DNA of 64,000 bases from positions 186,001 through 250,000 of the forward strand of contig JAKVAR010000006.1 in assembly GCA_022447585.1 (NCBI GenBank), written 5' to 3'. The first letter of the stretch is position 1. The number at the start of each line of letters is the position of its first letter. The notes beneath the pieces are model-generated. The model was not told the DNA's origin. It did no database searches and saw only the letters and a program-made list of their open reading frames with translations. Positions 1 to 9,462 of the stretch are shown here, piece after piece. The DNA comes from Crocinitomicaceae bacterium. GTDB lineage: Bacteria; Bacteroidota; Bacteroidia; Flavobacteriales_D; Crocinitomicaceae. The translations under genes were made by a program, and so were the position numbers.

Positions 1-968
1 TAGCAGTTGAACTCGATTTCGAATTAGTGATGGTTACCAATCAAGATGGTTTGGGAACTAGCTCTTTTCCCGAAGAAACTTTTTGGCCTGCACAAAACAA
101 AATCATAGAAGCATTCAAAAATGAAGGGGTTTTGTTTTCAGAGATCCTAATTGACAAGAGTTTTCCGATAGACATGGCCCCTACTAGAAAACCAAGAACT
201 GGATTGCTAAATAAATACATTTACGGTGACTACAATTTAGCTGATTCATACGTAATTGGAGACCGCCTTACGGATGTTGAGCTCGCAACAAACTTGAAAG
301 CAAAAAGCATTTATATTAGCAGTGAAAATGAAGGTCAAGCAGATTTGGTAACTCAGAATTGGGCAGAAATTTATTCTTATTTAAAAAAAGAACCGAGAAA
401 AGCTATAAACTCTAGAAACACAAATGAAACTCAAATTGAAATTCAGTTAAATCTGGATGGTTCTGGTTCAAGCGATATCAATACCGGCCTTGGATTCTTC
501 GATCATATGTTAGAACAAATTTCGAAACATGGAAATATTGATTTACAGGTAAAGGTTCAAGGAGATTTGGATATTGATGAGCACCACACCATTGAAGATG
601 TTGCCATAACATTAGGTGAAGTTTTTCTAAAAGCATTAGGAAGCAAAAAAGCAATTCAACGTTATGGTTTCCTTCTACCAATGGATGACTGTTTATCTCA
701 AGTCGCCTTAGATTTTGGTGGAAGACCATGGTTAGTCTGGGATGTTGAATTCAAAAGAGAAATGGTTGGAGATATGCCTACAGAAATGTTCATGCACTTT
801 TTTAAGTCTTTCAGCGATGCGTCAAAATGTAACTTGAACATCAAATCAGAAGGAGATAACGAACACCACAAAATAGAGTCCATTTTTAAAGCGTTTGCAA
901 AAGCAATTCGAATGGCCGTTTCAAAAACAGAAAATTACGCCATTCCAAGCACAAAAGGAACATTATGA
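1..968 (+). CDS. hisB: HisB, bifunctional histidinol-phosphatase / imidazoleglycerol-phosphate dehydratase (5' end missing)
   Basis: Carries out steps 6 and 8 of histidine synthesis. The reading frame is open to the left edge (first full codon at position 3), so the start and the N-terminal HAD DxD motif lie outside the window; roughly 40-50 residues are missing compared with enterobacterial HisB. The visible start of the phosphatase domain is [10 protein letters not shown], followed by the HAD motif region [12 protein letters not shown]. The dehydratase domain begins near codon 130 and shows [21 protein letters not shown] and the second metal-binding copy [12 protein letters not shown], ending STKGTL. 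The stop overlaps the hisH start by 4 nt (ATGA), so the two are translationally coupled. Identification is secure; only the true start is unknown. Confidence 0.96.
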   Translation, partial: AVELDFELVMVTNQDGLGTSSFPEETFWPAQNKIIEAFKNEGVLFSEILIDKSFPIDMAPTRKPRTGLLNKYIYGDYNLADSYVIGDRLTDVELATNLKAKSIYISSENEGQADLVTQNWAEIYSYLKKEPRKAINSRNTNETQIEIQLNLDGSGSSDINTGLGFFDHMLEQISKHGNIDLQVKVQGDLDIDEHHTIEDVAITLGEVFLKALGSKKAIQRYGFLLPMDDCLSQVALDFGGRPWLVWDVEFKREMVGDMPTEMFMHFFKSFSDASKCNLNIKSEGDNEHHKIESIFKAFAKAIRMAVSKTENYAIPSTKGTL

Positions 969-1543
969 TAGCAATTATAGATTACAACGCAGGAAATGTG
1001 AAATCAGTTCAAAATGCCTTAACGAGACTTGGTTATGAAAGTAAGATTACCAATAACGTTAATGAAATTAAATCTGCGAAAAAAGTCATATTCCCTGGAG
1101 TTGGAGAAGCAAAATCGGCAATGCAATCTTTAAAAACGAACGGTATAGATAGACTAATTCCAACGCTCAAGCAGCCGGTATTAGGTATTTGTCTTGGTCA
1201 ACAATTAATGTGTAAATACAGTGAAGAAGGAAACACAAATTGTTTATCAATATTCGATGTACACGTAAAGCGTTTCCCACCCAAAGATGTAGTGCCTCAC
1301 ATGGGTTGGAACAACCTCTCAATTCTCAAAAATGAATTATTTGAAGATTGGGTAATTGGAAGTAATGTCTATTTCGTTCACAGCTATTATGTTGAGTTAT
1401 GCGAATACACTTCAGCTACGACAGATTACATCATTCCTTTTAGCGCAGCCTTGCAAAAAGACAATTTTTACGCAACTCAGTTTCACCCTGAAAAATCATC
1501 AAGTATCGGGTCTAAAATCCTTCAAAACTTTTTAAAATTATGA
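965..1543 (+). CDS. hisH: HisH, glutamine amidotransferase subunit of imidazole glycerol phosphate synthase
   Basis: Class I glutamine amidotransferase that supplies ammonia to HisF for making IGP and AICAR. At 192 aa it is a normal length. The nucleophile Cys76 sits in GICLGQQLM, and the His/Glu pair is in [10 protein letters not shown] near the C-terminus; the oxyanion-region [10 protein letters not shown] is also present. The start overlaps the hisB stop by 4 nt, and the stop overlaps the hisA start in the same ATGA manner. Partner HisF is encoded one gene downstream, as expected for a heterodimer. Cytoplasmic. Confidence 0.97.
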   Translation: MIAIIDYNAGNVKSVQNALTRLGYESKITNNVNEIKSAKKVIFPGVGEAKSAMQSLKTNGIDRLIPTLKQPVLGICLGQQLMCKYSEEGNTNCLSIFDVHVKRFPPKDVVPHMGWNNLSILKNELFEDWVIGSNVYFVHSYYVELCEYTSATTDYIIPFSAALQKDNFYATQFHPEKSSSIGSKILQNFLKL

Positions 1544-2253
1544 GAATAATACCAGCAATAGATATCATAGACGGTAAATGTGTTCGTCTTACAAAAGGTG
1601 ATTACGCGACTAAAAAAATATACAACGAAAGCCCACTCGATGTTGCACTTGAGTTTGAAGCAAACGGCATTCAAAACCTACACTTAGTTGATCTAGATGG
1701 TGCAAAATCGAAACAAATAGTAAACTATGATGTCCTTGAACAAATTGCATCAAAGACCTCATTATCTATAGATTTTGGTGGGGGAATAAAATCTAACAAT
1801 GACATTCGTATTGCCTTTGAATCAGGCGCCCGACAAATAACAGGAGGAAGTATCGCCGTTTCTAACCCTCAAACATTTGAAGGGTGGATTAATCTATATG
1901 GGCGAAACAAAATTATCCTTGGAGCAGATTGTCTAGATCGAAAAATTGCTACGCAAGGATGGTTAGACGATTCTGAAATTGACGTTCTTGATTTTATAAA
2001 ATCCTACGAGCAGAAAGGTATTAGACATGTCATTTGCACTGATATTTCCAAAGATGGAATGTTGGAGGGACCATCGTTTAACCTCTATAAAGAAATTCTA
2101 ACTAAAACAAGCTCCAAATTAATTGCGAGTGGCGGCATTGCCTCATTGGAAGATTTAAAAAAATTAAAGGCAATGGGATGCGAAGGAGCCATAGTTGGAA
2201 AAGCAATTTACGAAGGTTATATCTCACTTAAAGAACTTGAGAAATTATGCTAA
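1540..2253 (+). CDS. hisA: HisA, ProFAR isomerase
   Basis: Isomerises ProFAR to PRFAR, an Amadori rearrangement in histidine synthesis. It is a 237-aa (beta/alpha)8 barrel with the two expected catalytic aspartates: Asp8 in [10 protein letters not shown] and Asp130 in LGADCLD. The phosphate-binding motifs DFGGGIKS and [11 protein letters not shown] lie in the two half-barrels. The start overlaps hisH by 4 nt and the end overlaps hisF by 7 nt, placing it inside the operon. Distinguished from HisF by the RLTKGDY segment after the first Asp motif and by its closer relation to HisA lengths. Confidence 0.97.
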   Translation: MRIIPAIDIIDGKCVRLTKGDYATKKIYNESPLDVALEFEANGIQNLHLVDLDGAKSKQIVNYDVLEQIASKTSLSIDFGGGIKSNNDIRIAFESGARQITGGSIAVSNPQTFEGWINLYGRNKIILGADCLDRKIATQGWLDDSEIDVLDFIKSYEQKGIRHVICTDISKDGMLEGPSFNLYKEILTKTSSKLIASGGIASLEDLKKLKAMGCEGAIVGKAIYEGYISLKELEKLC

Positions 2254-2999
2254 AAAAGAGAATTATTCCGTGCCTTGATATCAAAGATGGAAGAACAGTA
2301 AAAGGTATCAATTTTGTAGGTATAAAAGATGCAGGTGATCCAATTGAACTAGCGAAGCGTTATGTTACAGAAGGAGCCGATGAACTTGTATTTTTAGACA
2401 TTACTGCCACAATTGAAAAAAGAGAAACTTTAGTATCTCTAGTTGAGCAGATCTCCAAAGTAATTGACATACCGTTCACAGTTGGTGGAGGAATTAATTC
2501 AATTGATGATGTTAAAGCAATCATTAATGCTGGAGCCGACAAAGTCAGTATCAATTCATCAGCTATTAAGCGACCAGGTTTAATATCAGAAATTGCAAAT
2601 GAATTCGGCAGTCAGTGCGTTGTTGTAGCGATCGACACCAAGTTTGAAGCTCACGAATGGAAAGTATTTATTCATGGGGGAAGAACGGAGACGAAACTAA
2701 ACGCAAAAGACTGGGCGATAAAAGCAGAGAAACTAGGAGCAGGAGAAATACTTTTGACATCCATGAACAATGATGGGACCAAAGCAGGATTTGCTATAGA
2801 TATAACAAATGAAGTCAGCAGTGCTGTTCAAATTCCGGTAATAGCTTCAGGTGGTGCCGGTTCAATTCAAGACTTTTCTGTGCTATTCAAAAACACCAGA
2901 GCAACAGCCGGATTAGCCGCTAGTATTTTTCACTATGGCGAAATTCCAATCCCTCAATTAAAAACAGAATTAGAAAAACAAAAAATTCCAGTAAGATGA
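2247..2999 (+). CDS. hisF: HisF, cyclase subunit of imidazole glycerol phosphate synthase
   Basis: Closes the imidazole ring using ammonia channelled from HisH. It is a 250-aa (beta/alpha)8 barrel with the paired catalytic aspartates Asp11 (PCLDIKDGR) and Asp130 (VVAIDTKF), and phosphate-binding loops TVGGGINS and ASGGAGS. The start lies 7 nt inside hisA and the stop overlaps hisIE by 4 nt, so the whole operon is read without gaps. No unusual features. Confidence 0.97.
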   Translation: MLKKRIIPCLDIKDGRTVKGINFVGIKDAGDPIELAKRYVTEGADELVFLDITATIEKRETLVSLVEQISKVIDIPFTVGGGINSIDDVKAIINAGADKVSINSSAIKRPGLISEIANEFGSQCVVVAIDTKFEAHEWKVFIHGGRTETKLNAKDWAIKAEKLGAGEILLTSMNNDGTKAGFAIDITNEVSSAVQIPVIASGGAGSIQDFSVLFKNTRATAGLAASIFHYGEIPIPQLKTELEKQKIPVR

Positions 3000-3583
3000 A
3001 AGTAGATTTTAATAAATCAGGCGGATTAGTTCCTGTAATAGTTCAAAATAATGAAACTTTACAAGTGCTGATGTTAGGCTATATGAATCAAGAAGCACTA
3101 GATAGAACACTAGCTGAAAAACGTGTTACCTTTTTTAGTCGGAGTAAGAATAGATTATGGACTAAAGGTGAGAGCTCTAAAAACTATCTTGAAGTTCGTG
3201 ATATTCTGGTTGACTGCGATCAAGATACTATATTAATTAAGGCTAATCCTAGTGGTCCAACTTGTCATACTGGTTCAACATCTTGTTTCAAAGAAGAAAC
3301 AAATAAGGGTTTTATTTATGCCTTAGAACAAACGATCAATAATAAAATTGATTCTAATGATTCAACTTCATATACCAATGAATTATTCAAAAGAGGAATA
3401 AACAAAGTTGCTCAAAAAGTGGGTGAAGAAGCTGTAGAATTAGTGATCGAAGCTAAAGATGATAATGACGAATTATTCAAAAACGAAGCGGCAGATTTAA
3501 TCTATCACTACCTGCTTTTACTAAAAACAAAGGGAATTAAATTGATAGATATTGAAAATGTTTTAAAAACAAGATCAAACTAG
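2996..3583 (+). CDS. hisIE: HisIE, bifunctional phosphoribosyl-AMP cyclohydrolase / phosphoribosyl-ATP pyrophosphatase
   Basis: Fusion enzyme for steps 2 and 3 of histidine synthesis. The N-terminal HisI domain (about residues 1-105) has MLGYMNQEAL, FFSRSKNRLWTKGE, the metal-binding VDCDQD and the CHTGSTSCF cysteines. The C-terminal HisE domain (about 108-195) has NKVAQKVGEEAVELVIEA, typical of the MazG-like pyrophosphatase fold. At 195 aa the length is normal for the fused form. It is the last gene of the his operon; no strong hairpin lies directly after the stop, and the nearest terminator is the shared one near 3814-3845. Confidence 0.97.
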   Translation: MKVDFNKSGGLVPVIVQNNETLQVLMLGYMNQEALDRTLAEKRVTFFSRSKNRLWTKGESSKNYLEVRDILVDCDQDTILIKANPSGPTCHTGSTSCFKEETNKGFIYALEQTINNKIDSNDSTSYTNELFKRGINKVAQKVGEEAVELVIEAKDDNDELFKNEAADLIYHYLLLLKTKGIKLIDIENVLKTRSN

Positions 3584-3867
3584 AAGTGTGTATTTGTTTT
3601 TAATCGTAATTGTTTCACCTGTAACTATTACTTATTAAACTAATGTCATTTTCAAATGATAGAACAACACCTATAATTTGGATAGGTATATGGAAACGGA
3701 AAATTGCATCGATCGTTGAATTTAATCGGTTTCAAATCGACAACTTTGATTAGGCAATAAAACCAAATATAATTTGGACTAGTGTTTATAGTTCGCTAGT
3801 AGTTTAGAAGTAGAAAGGGGGAATAACACATGTTATTCCCCCTTTGTTGTATGTTTTAGATAATTTC
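3584..3867. other. Intergenic gap after the his operon
   Basis: No credible gene is seen here. The gap contains a short dyad (CCAAAT, ATA, ATTTGG) near 3762-3776 and ends with the shared terminator hairpin at 3814-3845. The rest is AT-rich and unremarkable. Confidence 0.6.
3814..3845. terminator. Bidirectional terminator between hisIE and the C1 peptidase
   Basis: Perfect inverted repeat: left arm AAAGGGGGAATAACA (3814-3828) pairs with TGTTATTCCCCCTTT (3831-3845), leaving a very tight loop. It lies 23 nt past the stop of the minus-strand peptidase and 230 nt past hisIE, so it mainly serves the peptidase gene, with the plus strand also ending here. The T-tracts are short on both sides. Confidence 0.8.
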
Positions 3868-5085
3868 CTATAAATCTAATTTCTTTGCTAACTTATTAGA
3901 AACTCCATCTTTATGTAAATAAACATTGATTGTTTTCCATTTGAAGTAGCTTTCTGAAACGTATAAGTAACCTTCAGGATAGTTACCAGTTCCCCAAGAA
4001 TTTTTCACTAAAAAGTAACGCGTATTGTTTTGGTCTTTATATAAACCAACAATATGCATTCCATGATCATCAGTCGTTGTTTTATTGTCATATCCTTCTT
4101 GACGCAATTCAGCAGTAACTATAACTTCATCAACTGGCGTTTTAAAAGCATTTGACGATTTTTCAGCTCCACCATCAGAAAAGTTCTTGTTATCATTTCC
4201 AGAAACCGAAATTGTTTTTGCATCCTTTGGATTAATCGCCAAACCATTAGAAAAACTAAACCCTTTCTCAGAAACATCTGCTCCCCATGCTAAAGAATAA
4301 CCATTTTTTAAAGCATACTCGCAAGCACTCATTAAATCTTCCAATTCAACGTTATAGCTTTTCCCCCACGCCCAATTATCTGGTATAGCAAGCATACACT
4401 CTTTATTCATTTCATGGTTCGTGAATGACGTTAAAGAAACATAATCATCCATATCTAAACCAATTGCATCAGCATAAGATTTTGGAGTATATTTTTTTCC
4501 ATCCAATTCAAACTCCTTAATGTCTTCACCTAGGTACGCGTCAAGAATTCCATTTAAAGCAACTTGCCATGCAGAAGTCAACGATTTAACATTTCTCTTT
4601 TGTAAATGACCTAATAATCCCTGAACAGCTCCATCAATTACACTAAACATTTCACTATGGTTATGTCGTTCTGTTCCGTAATTCAGCCCATCATATACCT
4701 CTAAAGGAACGATTCCATAATTTCTAATCACGTAAGGAATATCATGAAAAGCTCCGCCTTCCGAAAAGTTAATTTTACCATCCATTCGAATGTATTTTGC
4801 CGCTTTACTTTCATAAGCCTTACGAACTATATACATTTCAGACAATAAATCTGGATTCGCAGTTCCTTGGCGCATTAATTCAGATTCAAAAAATGACAAC
4901 GCTGAAAAGCTCCAGCATGTTCCGGTATATCCTTGACTTTGAACTGGTGTTGCATCTAAATGTGCAATCTTTTGGAATTTGTACTCACTTCCTTCAGCAT
5001 TTGAAATTGGATCAGAGTTTCCAAATTGACCAAAACTACATGCTGATAGTCCAACAAATGCAATGGCGATTATATTATTTCTCAT
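3868..5085 (-). CDS. C1-family (aminopeptidase C / bleomycin-hydrolase-like) cysteine peptidase, predicted lipoprotein
   Basis: Papain-clan peptidase. Counting from the ATG at 5085, the catalytic Cys57 is in GYTGTCWSFSAL, His344 in DDHGMHIVGLY and Asn362 in LVKNSWGTG; the Gln of QSQGYTG forms the oxyanion hole. These match the C1B (PepC/bleomycin hydrolase) pattern. I chose the start at 5085 rather than an upstream in-frame codon because it gives a clean lipoprotein signal, hydrophobic IIAIAFVG followed by LSAC with Cys16. The protein is therefore probably anchored in the envelope, unlike the cytoplasmic classical PepC. It is the last gene of a minus-strand run and is followed by a strong hairpin. 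The substrate is unknown. Confidence 0.88.
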   Translation of the reverse strand: MRNNIIAIAFVGLSACSFGQFGNSDPISNAEGSEYKFQKIAHLDATPVQSQGYTGTCWSFSALSFFESELMRQGTANPDLLSEMYIVRKAYESKAAKYIRMDGKINFSEGGAFHDIPYVIRNYGIVPLEVYDGLNYGTERHNHSEMFSVIDGAVQGLLGHLQKRNVKSLTSAWQVALNGILDAYLGEDIKEFELDGKKYTPKSYADAIGLDMDDYVSLTSFTNHEMNKECMLAIPDNWAWGKSYNVELEDLMSACEYALKNGYSLAWGADVSEKGFSFSNGLAINPKDAKTISVSGNDNKNFSDGGAEKSSNAFKTPVDEVIVTAELRQEGYDNKTTTDDHGMHIVGLYKDQNNTRYFLVKNSWGTGNYPEGYLYVSESYFKWKTINVYLHKDGVSNKLAKKLDL

Positions 5086-5160
5086 TTGATTCGGTTTAGT
5101 TTTATTCAAATATAATAATACTAAAAAACGTACCAAGTTGAATTTCAGTAAGAATATGTT

Positions 5161-6300
5161 TTATTTCAATGTCCAAGCAGAATAACCTAAAGCACTTACT
5201 TCTTCACGTAACTTATAGATTGCTTCCATAGAAAACGCTGATCCGGCTGATACACGGTGTAAACCATTATGCAAATCAACTATACTCGCATTTAACCCCT
5301 TAGATTTAAGCTTAGCAACAAGGTTTATAGCATTTGATTCTTCTCCAAAACAGCCTACCACTAAATGCATTGCATTAACTTCAAGAAGCTCATTCGGAAT
5401 ATGTTCTGTTTTGGTTCTTACTTCAAATTTATCGAGTGCAACAGGAATGTATAACTCATCATCATACTTATACGTATAAACTTGAACCTCTTCAGGCAAT
5501 TCACTTACCTTCTGCTCTAATGATAATCTGCTTTGTTCTGTGTTAGAGTTAAAACGTATACCATTCTTTTTATACTGAGCTTTAACCGTTTTGTGAAATG
5601 GGTTAAAGTCTTTAAATGAAAGCATTCCAGATTCTAAAACATCCGTTTTCATTGGAATCCAAATCGAATAAAATGCAATTGGAAGAATACATGCAGCTGC
5701 AATGTACCTCCAAGCTTTAAATTTTCGTTTCTTTTGAATAGTCGGATGAGCAATAATTGGAACTTCTTGCTTCTTGTTTTCTGTTTCTTCAACGGCCTTG
5801 GCTAAAGGTGCTTTCTCTTCAACTACAATAGCAGATGCTAATTCTCGCTGAACGTTTATTCTTTCCGCAATTTGAACATCTTCTTCTGATAAGAAATGAA
5901 CCTTACCTAAACCGTATGACTCTAATAATAAATTGAAAAATCTATCTTGCTCGAAACAAAGATTATTTTCAGCATCATTATACAAGTACCCTACTCTGTC
6001 TAGTTCTATTCTTTGACCAGATTTAAGAGCTTCTCGCCATAGACTAACTTTGGCCGAAACTTCTTTAGAAGCTTGATTGAATGATAACTCATTTGCTTGA
6101 GAAAACTCATTAATCAATAAACCATCGTTGTTTATCAATTGTTTATTGAACAAAAGTGATTTACTTGGAGGGGTCATTCTACCTGAAGCATAATCAATTT
6201 TAGCAGATACTTGCTTTGCAACGAAACCACCAAAAGATGGAACGATAACACAATTATGCCTTAGCAATAAATCTCCAATAAGATGTTCAACTGTTGTCAT
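5161..6300 (-). CDS. HU (CCDC81-type) and SPOR domain membrane protein
   Basis: Single-pass membrane protein of 379 aa. Residues 1-135 contain the HU-CCDC81-type domain pair known from Bacteroidetes (LLLRHNCVIVPSFGGFVAK, SLLFNKQLINNDGLL). A charged linker is followed by one transmembrane segment at about 197-214 (WRYIAAACILPIAFYSIW). The C-terminal 70 residues look like a SPOR domain (MHLVVGCFGEESNAINLVAKLKSKG). SPOR domains bind denuded peptidoglycan, usually at the division site, so a role linking the cytoplasm or nucleoid to septal cell wall is inferred. It lies 33 nt after kdsB on the same strand. The exact function is not known. Confidence 0.85.
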   Translation of the reverse strand: MTTVEHLIGDLLLRHNCVIVPSFGGFVAKQVSAKIDYASGRMTPPSKSLLFNKQLINNDGLLINEFSQANELSFNQASKEVSAKVSLWREALKSGQRIELDRVGYLYNDAENNLCFEQDRFFNLLLESYGLGKVHFLSEEDVQIAERINVQRELASAIVVEEKAPLAKAVEETENKKQEVPIIAHPTIQKKRKFKAWRYIAAACILPIAFYSIWIPMKTDVLESGMLSFKDFNPFHKTVKAQYKKNGIRFNSNTEQSRLSLEQKVSELPEEVQVYTYKYDDELYIPVALDKFEVRTKTEHIPNELLEVNAMHLVVGCFGEESNAINLVAKLKSKGLNASIVDLHNGLHRVSAGSAFSMEAIYKLREEVSALGYSAWTLK

Positions 6301-6333
6301 TAATACAAATTTAAGTAAAAACCGTGGTATATA

Positions 6334-7062
6334 CTAAAGGGCACTCAGGACCTTTTCTAGGTCTTCAGGAACATCAATGTTGGGTGTTTCAATTTCTGTT
6401 TCCACAACCCGAATTGCATATCCATTATACAACCACCTCAGCTGCTCTAAGGATTCCACCTGTTCTAGTAAAGTCTTATCCAGGTTGACAAGCTCCATTA
6501 AAGTTTCTTTTCTGTAGGCATATAAACCAATGTGACGGTAGAAATTAAATTCATCGATCATTTCCGTTTTTGCATTATCTGAATTTGGAATAGGGCTTCT
6601 TGAAAAATACATGGCGTCTCCATTCTTATCCAAAACTATCTTTATGCGATTTGCGTTGTTTCTTTCTTCTTTGGACAATCCCTTAATAGCAAGAGTTGCA
6701 ATGCCAACATTATCATCTTCAAAGGCTGCACATAGCCCATCTAACTGACGATAATCTACCAAAGGTTCATCTCCTTGAATATTTAAAATAATATCTGCTT
6801 CTATATTTGTTGCAACCTCTCCGCAACGATCAGTTCCTGTGGTATGATTCGCTGAGGTCATTTGAACCTGGCCGCCGAAACGAGTTACTTCATCAAAAAT
6901 ACGCTGATCATCAGTAGCAACAATAACTTCGCTGAGTTTCTTTGATTTTATAGCACCTTCATAAACACGCTGAATCATTGTCTTACCCTTAAGATCGACC
7001 AGCGGTTTACCCGGAAATCTTGAAGACGAATAACGCGCAGGAATTATACCAACTATTTTCAT
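6334..7062 (-). CDS. kdsB: KdsB, CMP-Kdo synthetase
   Basis: 3-deoxy-manno-octulosonate cytidylyltransferase, which activates Kdo with CTP for lipopolysaccharide inner core synthesis. At 242 aa its length matches the family. The N-terminus has the nucleotide-binding IIPARYSSSRFPGKPL, with VATDDQRI, NIQGDEPLV and YFSRSPIP further on. The ATG directly abuts the TAA of the TonB-dependent receptor gene (no gap), which suggests coupled translation. Cytoplasmic enzyme. Confidence 0.97.
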   Translation of the reverse strand: MKIVGIIPARYSSSRFPGKPLVDLKGKTMIQRVYEGAIKSKKLSEVIVATDDQRIFDEVTRFGGQVQMTSANHTTGTDRCGEVATNIEADIILNIQGDEPLVDYRQLDGLCAAFEDDNVGIATLAIKGLSKEERNNANRIKIVLDKNGDAMYFSRSPIPNSDNAKTEMIDEFNFYRHIGLYAYRKETLMELVNLDKTLLEQVESLEQLRWLYNGYAIRVVETEIETPNIDVPEDLEKVLSAL

Positions 7063-9417
7063 TTAAAACTTAAATTGTAATTGTAATAAGAAGGTTCTTG
7101 GAGCCTGAACATCACCTGGTCTGCCAACAACTTCTTCATTTAATAGGTTGTTTACTACGAATCCTAAGCGATAATGTTCCATAAATTCGTATCCAATTCT
7201 AGCGTCAAAAATGAGATTCCCTTTATTATTTACAGTTCTGTATTCCTTAAGCCCGGGTAATATTTGAATTGGCTCTTGTCCTAAAATTGAAATCCCTTCT
7301 ACAAAAGTTTTATCAATATTTGACATGTAGCTATTGTATCTAGAAGAAATACCAACACTGATGTCTTTCCACTTTACTTCAATATCCGCTTTAGCTAAAT
7401 GGTTAAAACGATACTTCAACACACTTGAGTTGGAGTCTGAGAAGGTTGCAACATAGATAGAATCGTCGTTTAAACTAACAGGGTTCATGTATGTATATCC
7501 AATCAATGATGTCAATTCAACGTCACCAATTTTACCTTGACTATTGAACGAAAATTCAAGACCTGTAATTCTTGCTTTCTCGGCATTCTGAGCTTGGAAA
7601 CCAACAAAATTCCCAAAGTAATTTTGATCATCGGGATTTAAGGTAACCGATGTTCCTTCTGGAATATATACACCAAATGTAAATTCCATCATGTTATCGT
7701 ATTGATTCACAAACCCTGCTAAATCTAGAACCCCCTTCCAGTTTTCCCCAATTTTTACGACTTGTTTTACTCCAATTTCCGCAGCCCAACCAGTTTCAGG
7801 TCGAAGATTAGCATTAGGAAAAATATTCAAGGCGCCAACTGATGTTTTGGTGTAGCGTTCCGCAATCGATGGATAACGAATCCCTTGACCAAAAGAAGCT
7901 CTCAAGTGTGTAAATTTGAATAATTCATAGTGAGTGCCTAATCTTAAGATTGGGTAAACCGGTAACTTTTTGGCATTGGTTGTGTCCTTTCCAAAATAGA
8001 AGTCAGAATCACCTGCAATACCGTCTTGCTCAAAATACTCTAACCGAACACCTCCTGAGATATCAAATTTTTTCAATCTTTTTTCGAATTGACTGTACAA
8101 AGCAAAGTTGGTAGAAACATGATCTCCGAAAAGGTTTGATGTGACATCACTACGCAAAGCGGTAAGTCCAGAGGTTAATACCGTGCCTCGACTCCATTTG
8201 CGCTGAAACTGGTAATCACCATATAAAACACCTGAGCCCGTGGATTGATCCGGATTTGTAATATTCGTTCGATCAATGTAGTAATATCTCGTTTTGATAC
8301 TGTGAAGATTATTGTACTTATCATACACCTTCAAATATGGGTCAATGCTCGCTGTTAGTCCACTATTATAGGTTAATGTTGATGATGGGTCACTTGTATC
8401 ACCACCTCCACTTGGAGTATATGCGAAAGTATCGCTCTTCCAAATAATGAAGTTTCCTGTTTTCTGATATTGTAAATTATATCCAACACCTATTTTCAAT
8501 TTCTTCATCTTTTCTGGGCGAAAGAACAAAGACCCCGAAATACGTCCTCTATCTTCTATTTCACCCTCCTTATAACCTTGATTTTGAAGCGCATTTACCG
8601 AAATCGTATACCCGAATTTCTTATACATTTTACCATAGAACACTTCACCTTGAAAAAACATTGGGTTTGAAGACCACCATTTCAATGTTGGTCTTTTAGG
8701 GTTATCATATATACCTGCTTGCACTTTAGCTCTAAGTTGTCCTTTTTTACTTGGTTCTCTTTCGGATAATGATATGATTCCATTTAAGGCTCCAGAACCA
8801 TATAGTACCGATGACGCACCCTTGATTACCTCTATTTGTGAAGCATTTTCAATTGGAACAGTATTCCACTTAACATCTCCAGCATCACCACTTATAATTG
8901 GTATTCCATTCCATAGTAGTAAAACACGGCTACCTGCGCCATAGGCGAAACCAGATCCACCACGAATACTAACCTGACCATCCATTGCATAAACGCCTGG
9001 ACTCTGATCTACCGCTTGTTCTAAATCAACTATTCCTTTATTATCGATTAACTCTGGCTTGAGAATTTCCATGGAAATCGAGACATCCTCAATCTCTTGA
9101 TCTCTTCGACCAGCTGAAACAACAACGGTTTTAATTACTTGAATTATCTCTAGCATATTAAAAAGGTAATCGCCTGGCCTTTCGATAACTATTGTATCCG
9201 TTAAAAAAGTAGTAGCAGATAAAATTAGAGTTGTTGGATATGAATTTGGATGTATACTAAATCTGCCATCCCCGTCGCTTAAGACCTTTTCACCTGTAGA
9301 CGCCATTATTTTTGCCCCAATAACTGGATCTTTCGAATCTTTATCTATCACTATTCCCTTAACCTGAGATAACGCGCAAAATGGAATGAAAGTAAGAAGT
9401 ATTAGTACGTTTTTCAT
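7063..9417 (-). CDS. TonB-dependent receptor with N-terminal carboxypeptidase-regulatory-like domain
   Basis: Outer membrane active transporter of 784 aa. A signal peptide (ILLTFIPFCALS, then Gln18) is followed by a carboxypeptidase-D-regulatory-like domain (VKGIVIDKDSKDPVIGAKI, residues 18-95), a TonB-box-like KTVVVSAGR, and a plug domain at about 105-215 (SPGVYAMDGQVSIRGGSGF, IEVIKGASSVLYGSGALNG). The rest is the 22-strand barrel, which ends with aromatic LQLQFKF. The plug motifs resemble the siderophore/BtuB group rather than the SusC group, and there is no SusD partner nearby. The substrate cannot be read from the sequence. It heads a four-gene minus-strand run (receptor, kdsB, HU/SPOR, peptidase) that is probably co-transcribed. 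Confidence 0.93.
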   Translation of the reverse strand: MKNVLILLTFIPFCALSQVKGIVIDKDSKDPVIGAKIMASTGEKVLSDGDGRFSIHPNSYPTTLILSATTFLTDTIVIERPGDYLFNMLEIIQVIKTVVVSAGRRDQEIEDVSISMEILKPELIDNKGIVDLEQAVDQSPGVYAMDGQVSIRGGSGFAYGAGSRVLLLWNGIPIISGDAGDVKWNTVPIENASQIEVIKGASSVLYGSGALNGIISLSEREPSKKGQLRAKVQAGIYDNPKRPTLKWWSSNPMFFQGEVFYGKMYKKFGYTISVNALQNQGYKEGEIEDRGRISGSLFFRPEKMKKLKIGVGYNLQYQKTGNFIIWKSDTFAYTPSGGGDTSDPSSTLTYNSGLTASIDPYLKVYDKYNNLHSIKTRYYYIDRTNITNPDQSTGSGVLYGDYQFQRKWSRGTVLTSGLTALRSDVTSNLFGDHVSTNFALYSQFEKRLKKFDISGGVRLEYFEQDGIAGDSDFYFGKDTTNAKKLPVYPILRLGTHYELFKFTHLRASFGQGIRYPSIAERYTKTSVGALNIFPNANLRPETGWAAEIGVKQVVKIGENWKGVLDLAGFVNQYDNMMEFTFGVYIPEGTSVTLNPDDQNYFGNFVGFQAQNAEKARITGLEFSFNSQGKIGDVELTSLIGYTYMNPVSLNDDSIYVATFSDSNSSVLKYRFNHLAKADIEVKWKDISVGISSRYNSYMSNIDKTFVEGISILGQEPIQILPGLKEYRTVNNKGNLIFDARIGYEFMEHYRLGFVVNNLLNEEVVGRPGDVQAPRTFLLQLQFKF

Positions 9418-9462
9418 ATCCCTTTTTTTCTTAAATTAAGGATACCTAAAATACCAAATATT